Below are positions 11,135 to 20,744 of a stretch of 40,725 nt of DNA, in pieces (within the stretch, counting starts at the first letter, position 1; each line of letters starts with the position of its first letter). The notes below the pieces were generated by a model. The model saw only the letters and a list, made by a program, of their open reading frames with translations, was not told the DNA's origin and did not search any database. Source of the DNA: Balneolaceae bacterium (GTDB taxonomy: Bacteria > Bacteroidota > Rhodothermia > Balneolales > Balneolaceae). The translations under genes were made by a program, and so were the position numbers. The DNA lies in the NCBI GenBank assembly GCA_003561515.1, contig PWWL01000365.1, forward strand, positions 1-40,725. Direction: 5' to 3'.

Positions 11135-11749
11135 CTATTTAGGGATCGGCTGGATTAGTTTGGGGTCATTGTATTTAGGGTCATTTACTTTTTTGCTTAC
11201 ACGCATTACCGAAAGATCCGTAAGAAGAACTCTATTAACAGAAGATGTTAACAGTTCTATATTCCTTGCGCCATCGTCAATCCATCGAAGAGCCGTATCA
11301 CGATCCAAAATAAGAGGCATTTTTTCTGACATGGGCTGCACTAGTACATTGGCGTCGCTGATGATGAATTTGATAAAGCGCTGATCATCTTCAAATATTA
11401 ATCCGGGAGTTACCATCAGTGGGCCATTAAGCATTCTGACAAAAAAAGGATGATCCTTTTCACGATTATCTTTCCATACATAAAAACCACTCAAGGGTAT
11501 TGCGCATGGGATAGCTCCCTTTGTTAGCAGCTCACTGCTCGTTTCTAGATCTGCAGTGGAATCACCATTTTTTGAGCCCCATCTGATTCTTGTAATACCA
11601 ATCTCATTGTTTTCTTTGCTTACCACAGGAATGTGATAGCCGGTAGTGATATTGTAATGAGGCTCAAATAACTGCTCACTTTCTGCAGTGATGCCAAAAA
11701 AGGTTTCTACTTCCTGTTTAGTTGCAAAAAATGCGATACGTGCAAGCAT
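11135..11749 (-). CDS. SRAP/YedK-HMCES-like protein with substituted active-site residues
   Basis: Family landmarks kept (N-terminal M-x-x-R, YNI, RWG, GFYVW, GLIFEDD, EKMPLILDRD, ALRWID), but the N-terminus is MLAR rather than MCGR. Confidence 0.75.
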   Translation of the reverse strand: MLARIAFFATKQEVETFFGITAESEQLFEPHYNITTGYHIPVVSKENNEIGITRIRWGSKNGDSTADLETSSELLTKGAIPCAIPLSGFYVWKDNREKDHPFFVRMLNGPLMVTPGLIFEDDQRFIKFIISDANVLVQPMSEKMPLILDRDTALRWIDDGARNIELLTSSVNRVLLTDLSVMRVSKKVNDPKYNDPKLIQPIPK

Positions 11750-11829
11750 AACTTTTTTTGATTAATGTATTGAATGATAGTAAGATAATCCTACTTTAGT
11801 AAATAGTTTTTAAGACGAGGCGTTCGCTG

Positions 11830-12693
11830 ATGAGAAAGATCTTTTATAACCGATACGAGAACAGACTTCGGATGTTTTGGCGTGTGCTCATTGTCACAAC
11901 CATTCTGATGGCGGCAATTATTGCATTCTCTGGACTAACTAGTACAGGATACGGATTCACGATTCCGCTGGCCATTACGATGATGTTAATTCTTTGGTTT
12001 GCATCAAAGAAAGTAGATAAAAGGCCTTTTTCAGAATATGGGTTCGAACTCAAGGCAATCTGGTTTCGTGATTTTGCAGCCGGCTTTTTGATGGCTGCGC
12101 TGGCAATGGCTTCCATTGTTCTGATAAGTGTTGGCATGGATTGGATGGTGATTGACGGCTTCAATGCTACAGCGCGGTCAGGCTCATTCCTGATCGGAAT
12201 TAGCTACATTTTACTTGTAATGATTGCTGTAAGTATATGGGAGGAAGCTTATTTTAGAAGTTATCTTATCAGTAATTTCACTGAAGGGTTTCATGGAAAA
12301 TGGATGAGCAAAGGCGGTGCCATTCTGCTTGCCGTGGTTGTTTCTTCAATCATATTCGGAATGCTTCATTACGGCAATCCAAATGCCAGCTGGGTTTCAA
12401 CGCTGAATATATCCATTGCTGGATTGGTGTTCGCATATCCTTATATTGTGACGAAAAGTATTGCCATACCCGTTGGGATGCATCTCTCCTGGAACTATTT
12501 TCAGGGTGCAATTTTCGGATTGCCTGTAAGCGGCAATCAGTTTGATCAAATGCTTATGGTCGTTGATGTTACGGGTCCGGAGGTATTCACTGGAGGCAGT
12601 TTTGGGCCAGAGGCTGGAGCAGCCGGCCTGCTTGGGCTGATGATACTGGTGACTCTCAACGAGGTATACATCACCCGCTTTTATATGAAGTGA
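11830..12693 (+). CDS. CPBP family intramembrane metalloprotease-like protein
   Basis: Multi-TM protein with WEEAYFRSYL (EExxxR) and FGMLHYGNP. Confidence 0.88.
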   Translation: MRKIFYNRYENRLRMFWRVLIVTTILMAAIIAFSGLTSTGYGFTIPLAITMMLILWFASKKVDKRPFSEYGFELKAIWFRDFAAGFLMAALAMASIVLISVGMDWMVIDGFNATARSGSFLIGISYILLVMIAVSIWEEAYFRSYLISNFTEGFHGKWMSKGGAILLAVVVSSIIFGMLHYGNPNASWVSTLNISIAGLVFAYPYIVTKSIAIPVGMHLSWNYFQGAIFGLPVSGNQFDQMLMVVDVTGPEVFTGGSFGPEAGAAGLLGLMILVTLNEVYITRFYMK

Positions 12694-12795
12694 AAGCCTA
12701 CTTTCGTTATTTAAGAGGCTTGTTGAATTGAATGTGGTTTTTTTATAGCCACATTACTTGTTAATTGAAATTTTGAAAAACATTGAGGTTACACA

Positions 12796-14211
12796 TTGTC
12801 GTTTAATCAATTTCGACTACGTTCCGATATTTTGAAAGGGTTGCAGGATGTAAAAATTGACAGTCCCTCCCAGTTGCAGAAAAAAATTTATAAAGCCGTT
12901 CAAAAAGGATCTGATCTTGTAATAAATACCACGGTTGAAGAAAAGCCGGAAGTCGGTTATTTGATATCCCTGCTCAATCAGATTGCAAAATCTGAAAGGA
13001 GGCAGGGAACCAGGGCTATTATTCTTACCGGCGACAAACAGCGCGCAAAGCAAATTGATGAATGGATTTGGGCGATAGGCTACCATGCTTCCATCGAAAG
13101 CGCATGCATTACGGAAGATGGAAATCCTGAAGACCAGATAAAGGCTCTTGCCGCTGGCCCTGTTGTTATTGTTGCTACTCCGGCACGTTTGGCCGAGCTT
13201 CTTGAAAAATCAAAAATGGTTTTTAGAGAGGTAGAGCAGATGATTGTTGACCAGGGCGAAACTGTACAGGAATGGGGCTCGGTTGAAACAGTTTCGAAGA
13301 GAGTAATTGGCAAATGCCAAAAGATCATCACAGCTTCCAAAGACAGTAAAGAACTACGCGATGCTGAAAAAAATCTGCTTACAGAACCGGAACTTGTTAC
13401 ACTGGCGAAAAAGAAAGATGCTGCCAAAATAAACGGGAAATCATCGGCGGATGATACGCCCGTAATTGCCCGCGATTTGACCCAATACTATATCAAAGTT
13501 CCGCCAAGGTCGAAGATTACAACGCTAATGGCTCATCTCCAAAACCATGAGGCAGATACGGTGGTAATCTTTACAGCATCACGAAGAACTGCCGACAGAC
13601 TTTATAAAGTCTTCAGAAAAGCAAACAAGCGTGCTGTAAGTGTTCACAGCCAACTTAAAAAAGAGACATTCAATGAACGGTTCGACCGGTTCAAAACAGG
13701 AAATGTTCAACATTTCATTGTCGGTGATTTTTCAGCTGCAGATATACCTCTAGAGCACGCTACGCAAGTAATCAATTACGATGTTCCGGAAAGCGTAGAG
13801 GAGTACAAGCTTCGCGCTGAGTTGGTTGGTGATGGCAAGGCTACGAAGATTGTTTCGCTGGTTTCTAAACAAGACCGGGACGATATTAATACCATTTGTT
13901 CTGAACTTGGATATGCACCTGAAGAGGTGCCTTTACCGAAATCGGTGAAAGAGAAAAAGGAAGCGGGTGAACAAAAGCCAAATGGAAAGCAGAAATCCAG
14001 GGCAAAAAAACCAGGGGCTAAAGAACGTGGAAAAGGCAGAAGTAAGCAAAAGGGCAAGAAGCGCGGCCGTCCTAAATCATCAGCCAAAACAAAACCCAAT
14101 ATCGAAGGTTTACCAAGGCCTACATTCGACCAACTTGAAGGCGGCCGGGCCGGTAAGAAAAAAGAAGAAAAAAAGGGTCTGGTTGGCTTTATCAAAGGGC
14201 TGTTCTCCTGA
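12796..14211 (+). CDS. Degenerate DEAD-box helicase-like protein with a basic C-terminal tail
   Basis: Overall DEAD-box layout with SPSQLQKKIYKAVQKGSDLVI, IVATPARLAELL and VVIFTASRRTADRLYKVF, but the Walker A, DEAD and HRxGR motifs are not recognisable. TTG start preceded by GAGGT at 12785-12789. Confidence 0.75.
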   Translation: MSFNQFRLRSDILKGLQDVKIDSPSQLQKKIYKAVQKGSDLVINTTVEEKPEVGYLISLLNQIAKSERRQGTRAIILTGDKQRAKQIDEWIWAIGYHASIESACITEDGNPEDQIKALAAGPVVIVATPARLAELLEKSKMVFREVEQMIVDQGETVQEWGSVETVSKRVIGKCQKIITASKDSKELRDAEKNLLTEPELVTLAKKKDAAKINGKSSADDTPVIARDLTQYYIKVPPRSKITTLMAHLQNHEADTVVIFTASRRTADRLYKVFRKANKRAVSVHSQLKKETFNERFDRFKTGNVQHFIVGDFSAADIPLEHATQVINYDVPESVEEYKLRAELVGDGKATKIVSLVSKQDRDDINTICSELGYAPEEVPLPKSVKEKKEAGEQKPNGKQKSRAKKPGAKERGKGRSKQKGKKRGRPKSSAKTKPNIEGLPRPTFDQLEGGRAGKKKEEKKGLVGFIKGLFS

Positions 14212-14247
14212 TTATTGAAGAAATCCGAACATAAACTGTTTGAGCTT

Positions 14248-15747
14248 TTACCTTTGGATTTCGCGCATTTGTCTAAACGATGTTTCTGAATCGGCAGGTG
14301 GAGTTGTGTATAGGCTTACGAGCCAGGTTGCAAGCCACGCAGCAATGAAACCAGGAATCAGTTCGTACATCAGATTGCTAAGATAGGGTGTGTAGTACCA
14401 CAGTATGGTAACCAGGGTGCCTGTAATTAATCCGGCGAAGATACCGGCGCGGGTTGTACGCTTCCAGTAGAGGGCAAGTATGGATGTTGGTCCGATAGAC
14501 GCCCCAAGTCCGGCCCAGGCAAAAAGTACAAGCCAGAATACCAGCTCTTCAGCCACAAAACCAAAAAGAAGCGATATTACCACGAGCAGGAAAACGACGC
14601 TGCGGCTTAAGAACACCAGCTTTTTTTGAGATATTTGCTCATCCTTTTTTATGATCTTTTCGTAGACGTCGCGCACCACACTCGACGCAGCCACGAGTAG
14701 CTGTGAGTCGGCGGTAGACATAATTGCGGCAAAGATGGAAGCAAGCACAATTCCAAAAAGGACCGGATGCAAATATTGCTGAGCCAGCATAGGGAAGAGA
14801 TTCTCGGTATCGGCTGCAGGCAGCATCCCGGCTTCAGGAAATACGGCTCTGCCAGCCAGTCCAATAAACACGGCGCCCCATGCCATCAGTACATTCCAAA
14901 CGGTTCCAACAACGGCAGCATATCTCAGCTGCATGGGGTCATCTATCGACATATACCGGGAGAGTATATGTGGATTTCCGGGCGAACCTAAACCAATTCC
15001 CACAAAACCGATTGCAGCACCCACGGATATGGCAAACGGGTCAACATACATCATATCCATCAAAGCAAGCTGTTGCAGCAGGCTTGTGAGGCCTCCAAGT
15101 TCAATGATGGCAATGACGGGAAGAAGTACAAGAGCCAGAATCATGAAAATAGCCTGTAGCATATCACTGAGACTTACGGCGAGAAAGCCGCCAACAATTG
15201 TATATGCAACTACGATGATTGCAGTAACCAAAATGCCCGTGTTCATCTCCATCCCGAAACCGGATGCAAAGGCTTTTCCACCTGCAACAAACTGTGCAGA
15301 TATGTAGCCAATCATAAAAATCAGGAAAATCGTAACAATTGCAATTCTTAACCGGCCGTCTTTATCCCCAAATCGTTCGGCAAAGAAGTCGGGTATTGTG
15401 ATACAGTTTCTGTTTTCAGTAAAATTTCGCAACTTGCGGGCATAATAGAGGAATAAAAAAACCTCAACAACAATATAGCCGAGCACAGCCCATACCGCTG
15501 ACGGCCCCTGGGCATAAGCCATACCGGTAACGCCGAGTAGCAGCCATGCGCTGCGGCCAGAGACAACGGCAGAGAGCGCAACTACAAAACGATTCATCTT
15601 TCTCCCGCCAATAAAGTACTCACTGATTCCCTGTGAGGAGAATCTGGATGCATAAATCCCGATACCAATCACCATAACGAGGTAGGCAACAAAGGCACCA
15701 ATAGACCACGGATCGTTAGCCACCGATATAATATCCGTATCATCCAT
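14248..15747 (-). CDS. Sodium:solute symporter family protein (PutP-like)
   Basis: About 13 TM segments; GGRKMNRFVVALSAVVSGRSAWLLLGVTG and ASIFAAIMSTADSQLLVAASSVVRDVYEK are typical of the SSS family. Confidence 0.93.
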   Translation of the reverse strand: MDDTDIISVANDPWSIGAFVAYLVMVIGIGIYASRFSSQGISEYFIGGRKMNRFVVALSAVVSGRSAWLLLGVTGMAYAQGPSAVWAVLGYIVVEVFLFLYYARKLRNFTENRNCITIPDFFAERFGDKDGRLRIAIVTIFLIFMIGYISAQFVAGGKAFASGFGMEMNTGILVTAIIVVAYTIVGGFLAVSLSDMLQAIFMILALVLLPVIAIIELGGLTSLLQQLALMDMMYVDPFAISVGAAIGFVGIGLGSPGNPHILSRYMSIDDPMQLRYAAVVGTVWNVLMAWGAVFIGLAGRAVFPEAGMLPAADTENLFPMLAQQYLHPVLFGIVLASIFAAIMSTADSQLLVAASSVVRDVYEKIIKKDEQISQKKLVFLSRSVVFLLVVISLLFGFVAEELVFWLVLFAWAGLGASIGPTSILALYWKRTTRAGIFAGLITGTLVTILWYYTPYLSNLMYELIPGFIAAWLATWLVSLYTTPPADSETSFRQMREIQR

Positions 15748-15835
15748 CGTTTTCTGAATCTTTTTTAGCCAGCCAGATAGCTAACAAAATAATGGAGACG
15801 GGAAGGACGAACATTACCAGGTAAAAGAAAAACAT
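15740..15835 (-). CDS. 31-aa single-TM small ORF overlapping the symporter start (candidate accessory protein)
   Basis: Minus-strand translation MFFFYLVMFVLPVSIILLAIWLAKKDSENDG*. Its last codons overlap the symporter ATG (GATGGATGAT). Not in the supplied ORF track. Confidence 0.6.
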   Translation of the reverse strand: MFFFYLVMFVLPVSIILLAIWLAKKDSENDG

Positions 15836-15970
15836 CAGCCGTCTTTTCAGTTATAAAGTGAGGTAAAGAGAATTAAATAGATATCTGTCTATGTAACAAA
15901 ATAAGAGCTCAGCCGTAGCAGTATGTATTGATGTTTTGGTTAATGAAATGACACTATCAAAGAGATAGAT

Positions 15971-16001
15971 ACCCGATATCCTGAAACGATATCGGGTTTT
16001 T
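15971..16001. terminator. Hairpin terminator downstream of glutamate dehydrogenase
   Basis: ACCCGATATC-CTGAAAC-GATATCGGGT, next to the GDH stop. The T tract is on the plus strand. Confidence 0.6.
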
Positions 16002-17405
16002 TTATGGAAAGATTCCCATGCCTTCATACATTGAGCCAACCTTATTGATAGCGCTTATAAAGGCAGCGGTTCTCAGGTCTACTCCATGGTGCTTGCGCAG
16101 GTTATTTATTTCGTTGTAGGCATTAACCATGGTTTCTTCAAGTCCAGAATCCACCAGTTCCCTTTCACCCCCACCCTGAGCGAGAAATTCAAGCTCTTTG
16201 TCGGTAAACTTTCTGTCGGAGATGGTTTCAATTACGGATAAGATTTTTTTATAGCTGTTTTCCTCAAACCTCTTGCCCATTCTTCCAAACCTCACATGTT
16301 GAATGTTTTTGAGCCATTCAAAATAAGATACGGTTACACCGCCTGCGTTCAGGTAGTTGTCTGGAATGATAAGCGCTCCGCGTTCCTTAATGATTTCGTG
16401 AGCAGCAGAAGTGGTTGGCCCGTTGGCGGCCTCACCGATTATTTTTGCCTTAATGCGCTTGGCATTTTCTTCATTTATCTGGTTTTCGAGCGCGGCGGGA
16501 ATAAGAATATCACACTTCGTTTCAAGTACGGACTTGTTGGTTTTCAGTGTTTTGGTTCCCTTGAAACCCTTGATGCTGCCCGTCTCTTTTTTATACGCCA
16601 TAAGTTCTTCGAGGTCAATGCCTTTATCACTGTGGATCGAGCAATCCCATTCCGCAACACCGGTCAATATGGATCCTGCTTCAGTCAGGTATTTGGCAGA
16701 GTGATAACCGACGTTACCAAGACCTTGTACCACAAGTGTTTTACCATCGAGCCCGGTTGTGAGTCCAAGCTCCTCCATGTCTTCTTTATTACTGCAGGCT
16801 TCTTTGATGCCGAAGTAGACACCCCGGCCGGTTGCCTCTGTACGCCCCCTGATGCCTCCCTGGCCAAGAGGCTTGCCGGTTACACAGCCTTCCGCATCTA
16901 TATCGTTTGTAAGCTGCCGATAGGTGTCAAAAATCCATCCCATTTCACGAGCACTTGAACCGTAGTCGGGCGCCGGTACATCATTGCCCGGACCAATGAA
17001 GTTCTTTTTATAAAGTTCGTATGTGTATCTGCGAGTTACCCTTTCAAGTTCGGTAACCGAAAAATTCTTTGGATCTATCTTGATCCCCCCTTTCGCACCT
17101 CCAAACGGTACATCCACTACTGCACATTTGTACGTCATCAAAGCGGCAAGCGCCATCGTTTCATCTTCACTAACCATGGTGCTGTAGCGGATCCCTCCTT
17201 TGGTGGGCATTTTATGATGACTGTGTTCTACCCTGTATCCGTCAATCACAATTACGGAACCGTCATCACGCTCAATTGGAAATTGAATATGAAGCACATC
17301 ATTACAGGCCTTCATTTGTTCCAGAAATCCTTTATCGAGCTTGGTGTAGGCAGCGGCTTTATCGAATGCCTTGTTAACCTGTTCAAAAAACTTATACTCT
17401 TTCAT
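16002..17405 (-). CDS. Glu/Leu/Phe/Val dehydrogenase (glutamate dehydrogenase)
   Basis: MPTKGGIRYS, ALMTYKCAVVDVPFGGAKGGI, GPGNDVPAPDYG, VVQGLGNVGYHSAKYL, GEAANGPTT, NAGGVTVSYFEW. Confidence 0.96.
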   Translation of the reverse strand: MKEYKFFEQVNKAFDKAAAYTKLDKGFLEQMKACNDVLHIQFPIERDDGSVIVIDGYRVEHSHHKMPTKGGIRYSTMVSEDETMALAALMTYKCAVVDVPFGGAKGGIKIDPKNFSVTELERVTRRYTYELYKKNFIGPGNDVPAPDYGSSAREMGWIFDTYRQLTNDIDAEGCVTGKPLGQGGIRGRTEATGRGVYFGIKEACSNKEDMEELGLTTGLDGKTLVVQGLGNVGYHSAKYLTEAGSILTGVAEWDCSIHSDKGIDLEELMAYKKETGSIKGFKGTKTLKTNKSVLETKCDILIPAALENQINEENAKRIKAKIIGEAANGPTTSAAHEIIKERGALIIPDNYLNAGGVTVSYFEWLKNIQHVRFGRMGKRFEENSYKKILSVIETISDRKFTDKELEFLAQGGGERELVDSGLEETMVNAYNEINNLRKHHGVDLRTAAFISAINKVGSMYEGMGIFP

Positions 17406-17494
17406 TGTGAAGCGAATGTTTTATTGCTGTTATGGTAGACGTGTTGGTCTAATTGTCGCAAATAAGAAATTCAGTTCCAAATGTTTCCCGCACA

Positions 17495-18022
17495 TTATCT
17501 TGATAGTTTAACGGAGTAAATTTGGCTCCACTTTTCAAGATTGCCAGAAGTTTCGAAAAGCGCCAACGATTGCACATACAATTTTGAAGGGAGCAGTGAA
17601 GATATGGTGGCGAATTCATTGTGAAGATCTTTACAATCCGATTCGCCATAAAGAAGTGAAATATGGAAAGAATGGCGTTTTGCGAAACCACTTCCCAAAA
17701 AAGTGTCTGCTACATTCGCAGCATTTAGCAGGCTATCGGAAGGGCTAAGCTCTGAATAGTATCGCTGAAAGGGTGGGTTACCGCATATCGGTTTTTCGAC
17801 GGAAAGTTTACAAGTGGAGAGATTGCTTGCGATGGATTTGGCAGCTGACTTCAAATCTGCGACTGGAATATCGGGGGTGGCAGCGAGTGTAATGTGAGGT
17901 TTGAAGCGAGGTGCGCCAAACGTATCAGCAAGCGAAGATATGATGCGGCTGATTGCCCGATACGAAACAGGGTCGGGCATCAGCCATAGTGTATACTTTG
18001 GTTTTTGAAGGCTCGGGGTCAT
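17495..18022 (-). CDS. 2'-5' RNA ligase / cyclic phosphodiesterase-like 2H family protein
   Basis: Two HxT/S motifs: PHITLAATP and FHISLLYG. Confidence 0.8.
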   Translation of the reverse strand: MTPSLQKPKYTLWLMPDPVSYRAISRIISSLADTFGAPRFKPHITLAATPDIPVADLKSAAKSIASNLSTCKLSVEKPICGNPPFQRYYSELSPSDSLLNAANVADTFLGSGFAKRHSFHISLLYGESDCKDLHNEFATISSLLPSKLYVQSLALFETSGNLEKWSQIYSVKLSR

Positions 18023-18312
18023 TCCGGATTGTAGGGCTGACTCGCACGCGCGTCAGTTACCTGTTCCGGATGGAAGCTGAATACATTAATCAAAAACAAA
18101 AAAGCAATAGAACCTATAGCGGCATAAATTAGCGGTCCGAAAAGTCCAAGCAGAATACAGATCACGCCAATCAGAACCGATCCAATAGATCCCCAGACAA
18201 GATTTCCAATTACCCCTATTCCTCTCTTGATCATTATAAGGTCGGTAATGTAACCTACAAGTAAACCGATTGAAATTAACCAGTAGATTGTTACGCCATT
18301 TAATTCTTCCAT
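18019..18312 (-). CDS. Small multi-TM membrane protein (possibly GlsB/YeaQ-like)
   Basis: Three hydrophobic helices with glycine-rich segments; overlaps the 2H gene by 4 nt. Confidence 0.6.
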   Translation of the reverse strand: MEELNGVTIYWLISIGLLVGYITDLIMIKRGIGVIGNLVWGSIGSVLIGVICILLGLFGPLIYAAIGSIAFLFLINVFSFHPEQVTDARASQPYNPE

Positions 18313-18403
18313 TCTGCCAATGCTGAAATTTGTTTTACTTTATTTGTAGCATCTAAGATAGCAAGTTTTCTTTTTTTTGCACAGCAAGAATAATCCAATA
18401 TTG

Positions 18404-19516
18404 ATGAACCGGACCGCGGAAACCCTCAGAAAAATTATCCACGTGGATATGGATGCATTTTATGCATCGGTTGAGCAGCGCGACTTCCCGGAGTACAGGG
18501 GCAAACCCGTAGTTGTTGGCGGCTCACCACAGGGCCGCGGTGTAGTGGCGGCCGCCAGTTACGAAGCGCGAAAATACGGAATCAGGTCGGCCATGCCAGC
18601 ATCAAGAGCGGTGAAGCTCTGCCCCCAAGCGGTTTTTTTGAAACCCAGATTTGAAGTGTACCGCGACGTTTCACACCAGATACGTGAAACTTTTTTTGAA
18701 TACACCGACCTGGTGGAACCTCTCTCGCTAGATGAAGCCTACCTTGATGTAACCGAAAACCACAAACAAAATCCTTCCGCAACGCTGATTGCGAAAGAGA
18801 TCAAAAAGAGGATCCGTGAGGTAACCGGGCTTACGGCATCGGCGGGTGTGGCATCCAACAAATTCCTGGCAAAGATTGCATCAGACCTCGACAAGCCCGA
18901 CGGCCTCAGCGTGATCACACCTGATGAAGCACAGGAGTTCATCGAAAAGCTGAAGATCGGTGAGTTCTACGGTGTGGGAAAAGCCACTCAGGAAAAAATG
19001 GAAAAACTCGGTATCCGCACCGGCGCCGACCTGAAGCAGTGGGATGAGGTTGACCTCGTAAAGCAGTTTGGCAAGTCGGGCCATCACTACTACAGGATTG
19101 CCAGGGGCATCGACAATCGCAGAGTGAAGCCCGACAGGATCAGGAAGTCGATCGGAAAAGAGCGGACGTTTTCAGAAGATGTATCGGACCTTGAGTGGAT
19201 TGGTGAGTTCCTGGATCAGCTGTCGGAGAAGATCTCTTTGTCGATGCAAGAGATGGACGCATCCGGAAAAACAATCACCCTGAAGGTTAGGTACAAAAAC
19301 TTTGAGACGGTAACCCGGAGCAGCACCCTGAACCACTACACCAGCAAGGTAGAAGATCTGTCGTCAACGGCCCGAAAGTTACTCACAGAAACCGAGGCCG
19401 GAATCAGAGAGGTAAGGCTGCTCGGAATTTCCGTATCATCCCTCAATCTTGCGGAAGGCGGCACGTTCGGAGAACAGCTTGAACTTCCATTCAAAGGAGA
19501 TAATTTGGCAGGATAG
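18404..19516 (+). CDS. dinB: DNA polymerase IV (Y-family); start revised to the ATG at 18404
   Basis: KIIHVDMDAFYASVEQRD, SLDEAYLDVT, TASAGVASNKFLAKIASDLDKPDG, FYGVGKAT. Confidence 0.96.
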   Translation: MNRTAETLRKIIHVDMDAFYASVEQRDFPEYRGKPVVVGGSPQGRGVVAAASYEARKYGIRSAMPASRAVKLCPQAVFLKPRFEVYRDVSHQIRETFFEYTDLVEPLSLDEAYLDVTENHKQNPSATLIAKEIKKRIREVTGLTASAGVASNKFLAKIASDLDKPDGLSVITPDEAQEFIEKLKIGEFYGVGKATQEKMEKLGIRTGADLKQWDEVDLVKQFGKSGHHYYRIARGIDNRRVKPDRIRKSIGKERTFSEDVSDLEWIGEFLDQLSEKISLSMQEMDASGKTITLKVRYKNFETVTRSSTLNHYTSKVEDLSSTARKLLTETEAGIREVRLLGISVSSLNLAEGGTFGEQLELPFKGDNLAG

Positions 19517-19564
19517 ACTCGGACAGCAGAAATGAATAACCCAAATGCAATCAGTTAATGTGAG

Positions 19565-20560
19565 ATGGATCCTGTAACACACGGCCTTGTTGGCGCGGCG
19601 GCGGCCACTACAGTTTCGGATAAAGAGAAGATGAGGCCGGCAGCCTTTGCCGGTGCGGTGTCGGCCATGATGGCCGACCTTGACATCTTTATTCACAATC
19701 CGGCCGATCCGCTTCTCAACATCGAAATTCACCGGCAGTTTACCCATTCTATCGTCTTCATCCCGGTGGGTGCACTCATTGCTTCCGCGGTTCTGTGGTG
19801 GCTGCTTCGAAAACATCTAAGCTTCAGGGAGCTCTATCTCTATTCGCTGGCCGGCTATGCCACCGCAGGCCTGCTGGATGCATTTACAAGTTACGGCACC
19901 CAGCTGCTCTGGCCGTTCCTGGATACCCGCTTTGCGTGGAATGTGATCTCGGTGGTTGACCCGGTTGTAACCATCGGCCTCATCGGCTTCATCGGCTTTG
20001 CCATATGGAAACAGAGGCGGTTATTCATCGGCTTTGCCTGGACATGGCTGGTCTTTTTTCTGCTCTTCGGCTGGCTGCAGCACAACAGGGCCGAATCGGC
20101 TGCCGAAGCACTTGCCGAGCTCAGGGGGCATTCAGCGAGCGAGCTTGTGGTGAAGCCCACCATCGGCAATCAGCTGCTGTGGAGGGCTAACTACAAATAT
20201 GAAGGGATGATTTACACCGATGCGGTAAGAACCGGCACATTCAGGGGGATACAAATCTATGAGGGAGAAGCGGAGCCCGAAATCATTCCGGAGCGCGATT
20301 TTGCCGAATTCAAAAACACCACGCTGTTTAATGATCTGAAGCGGTTCGAAAAACTCTCAGAAGGATTTCTTATACGTCACCCCGATAAACCCGAAGTTAT
20401 CGGCGACGCGCGCTATTCCATGCTGCCCACTTCCATGATACCGCTCTGGGGTGTGGAAACCGACACCACCGATACCGAACGGCACCTGCCCTTCCTCTAC
20501 TTCCGCGATGCAAGCGAAGAAAACCGCAACGACTTCATGGATATGCTTTTGGGTAGGTAG
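19565..20560 (+). CDS. Membrane-bound metal-dependent hydrolase (YdjM-like)
   Basis: MDPVTHGLVGAAAA, FAGAVSAMMADLDIF, HRQFTHSIVF, LLDAFTSYGTQLLWPF. Confidence 0.9.
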   Translation: MDPVTHGLVGAAAATTVSDKEKMRPAAFAGAVSAMMADLDIFIHNPADPLLNIEIHRQFTHSIVFIPVGALIASAVLWWLLRKHLSFRELYLYSLAGYATAGLLDAFTSYGTQLLWPFLDTRFAWNVISVVDPVVTIGLIGFIGFAIWKQRRLFIGFAWTWLVFFLLFGWLQHNRAESAAEALAELRGHSASELVVKPTIGNQLLWRANYKYEGMIYTDAVRTGTFRGIQIYEGEAEPEIIPERDFAEFKNTTLFNDLKRFEKLSEGFLIRHPDKPEVIGDARYSMLPTSMIPLWGVETDTTDTERHLPFLYFRDASEENRNDFMDMLLGR

Positions 20561-20564
20561 TACC

Positions 20565-20597
20565 ACGTACGCCGGACAGCTTGTCCGGCATGGAAAG
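20565..20597 (+). repeat. REP-like palindromic repeat, copy 1
   Basis: ACGTACGCCGGACAGCTTGTCCGGCATGGAAAG. Confidence 0.9.
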
Positions 20598-20744
20598 TCT
20601 TCAATACCATGGAAAACCTTTGGTTGAGAGTACATCTCAATCATTGGGTGATGAATTCCAATTATTCCGAGAACGCCCTATCTGGCCGGTGTAAGTTTAG
20701 AATCAGGATTAATTACTTTAGTTGATTCTTTCCCCGCGCATAAT

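Noticed and set aside
15851-16039. 62-aa minus-strand ORF between GDH and the symporter
   Set aside because: Runs through the GDH terminator hairpin and overlaps the GDH C-terminus out of frame; not credible as a gene.
16296-16958. 220-aa plus-strand ORF
   Set aside because: Antisense to glutamate dehydrogenase.
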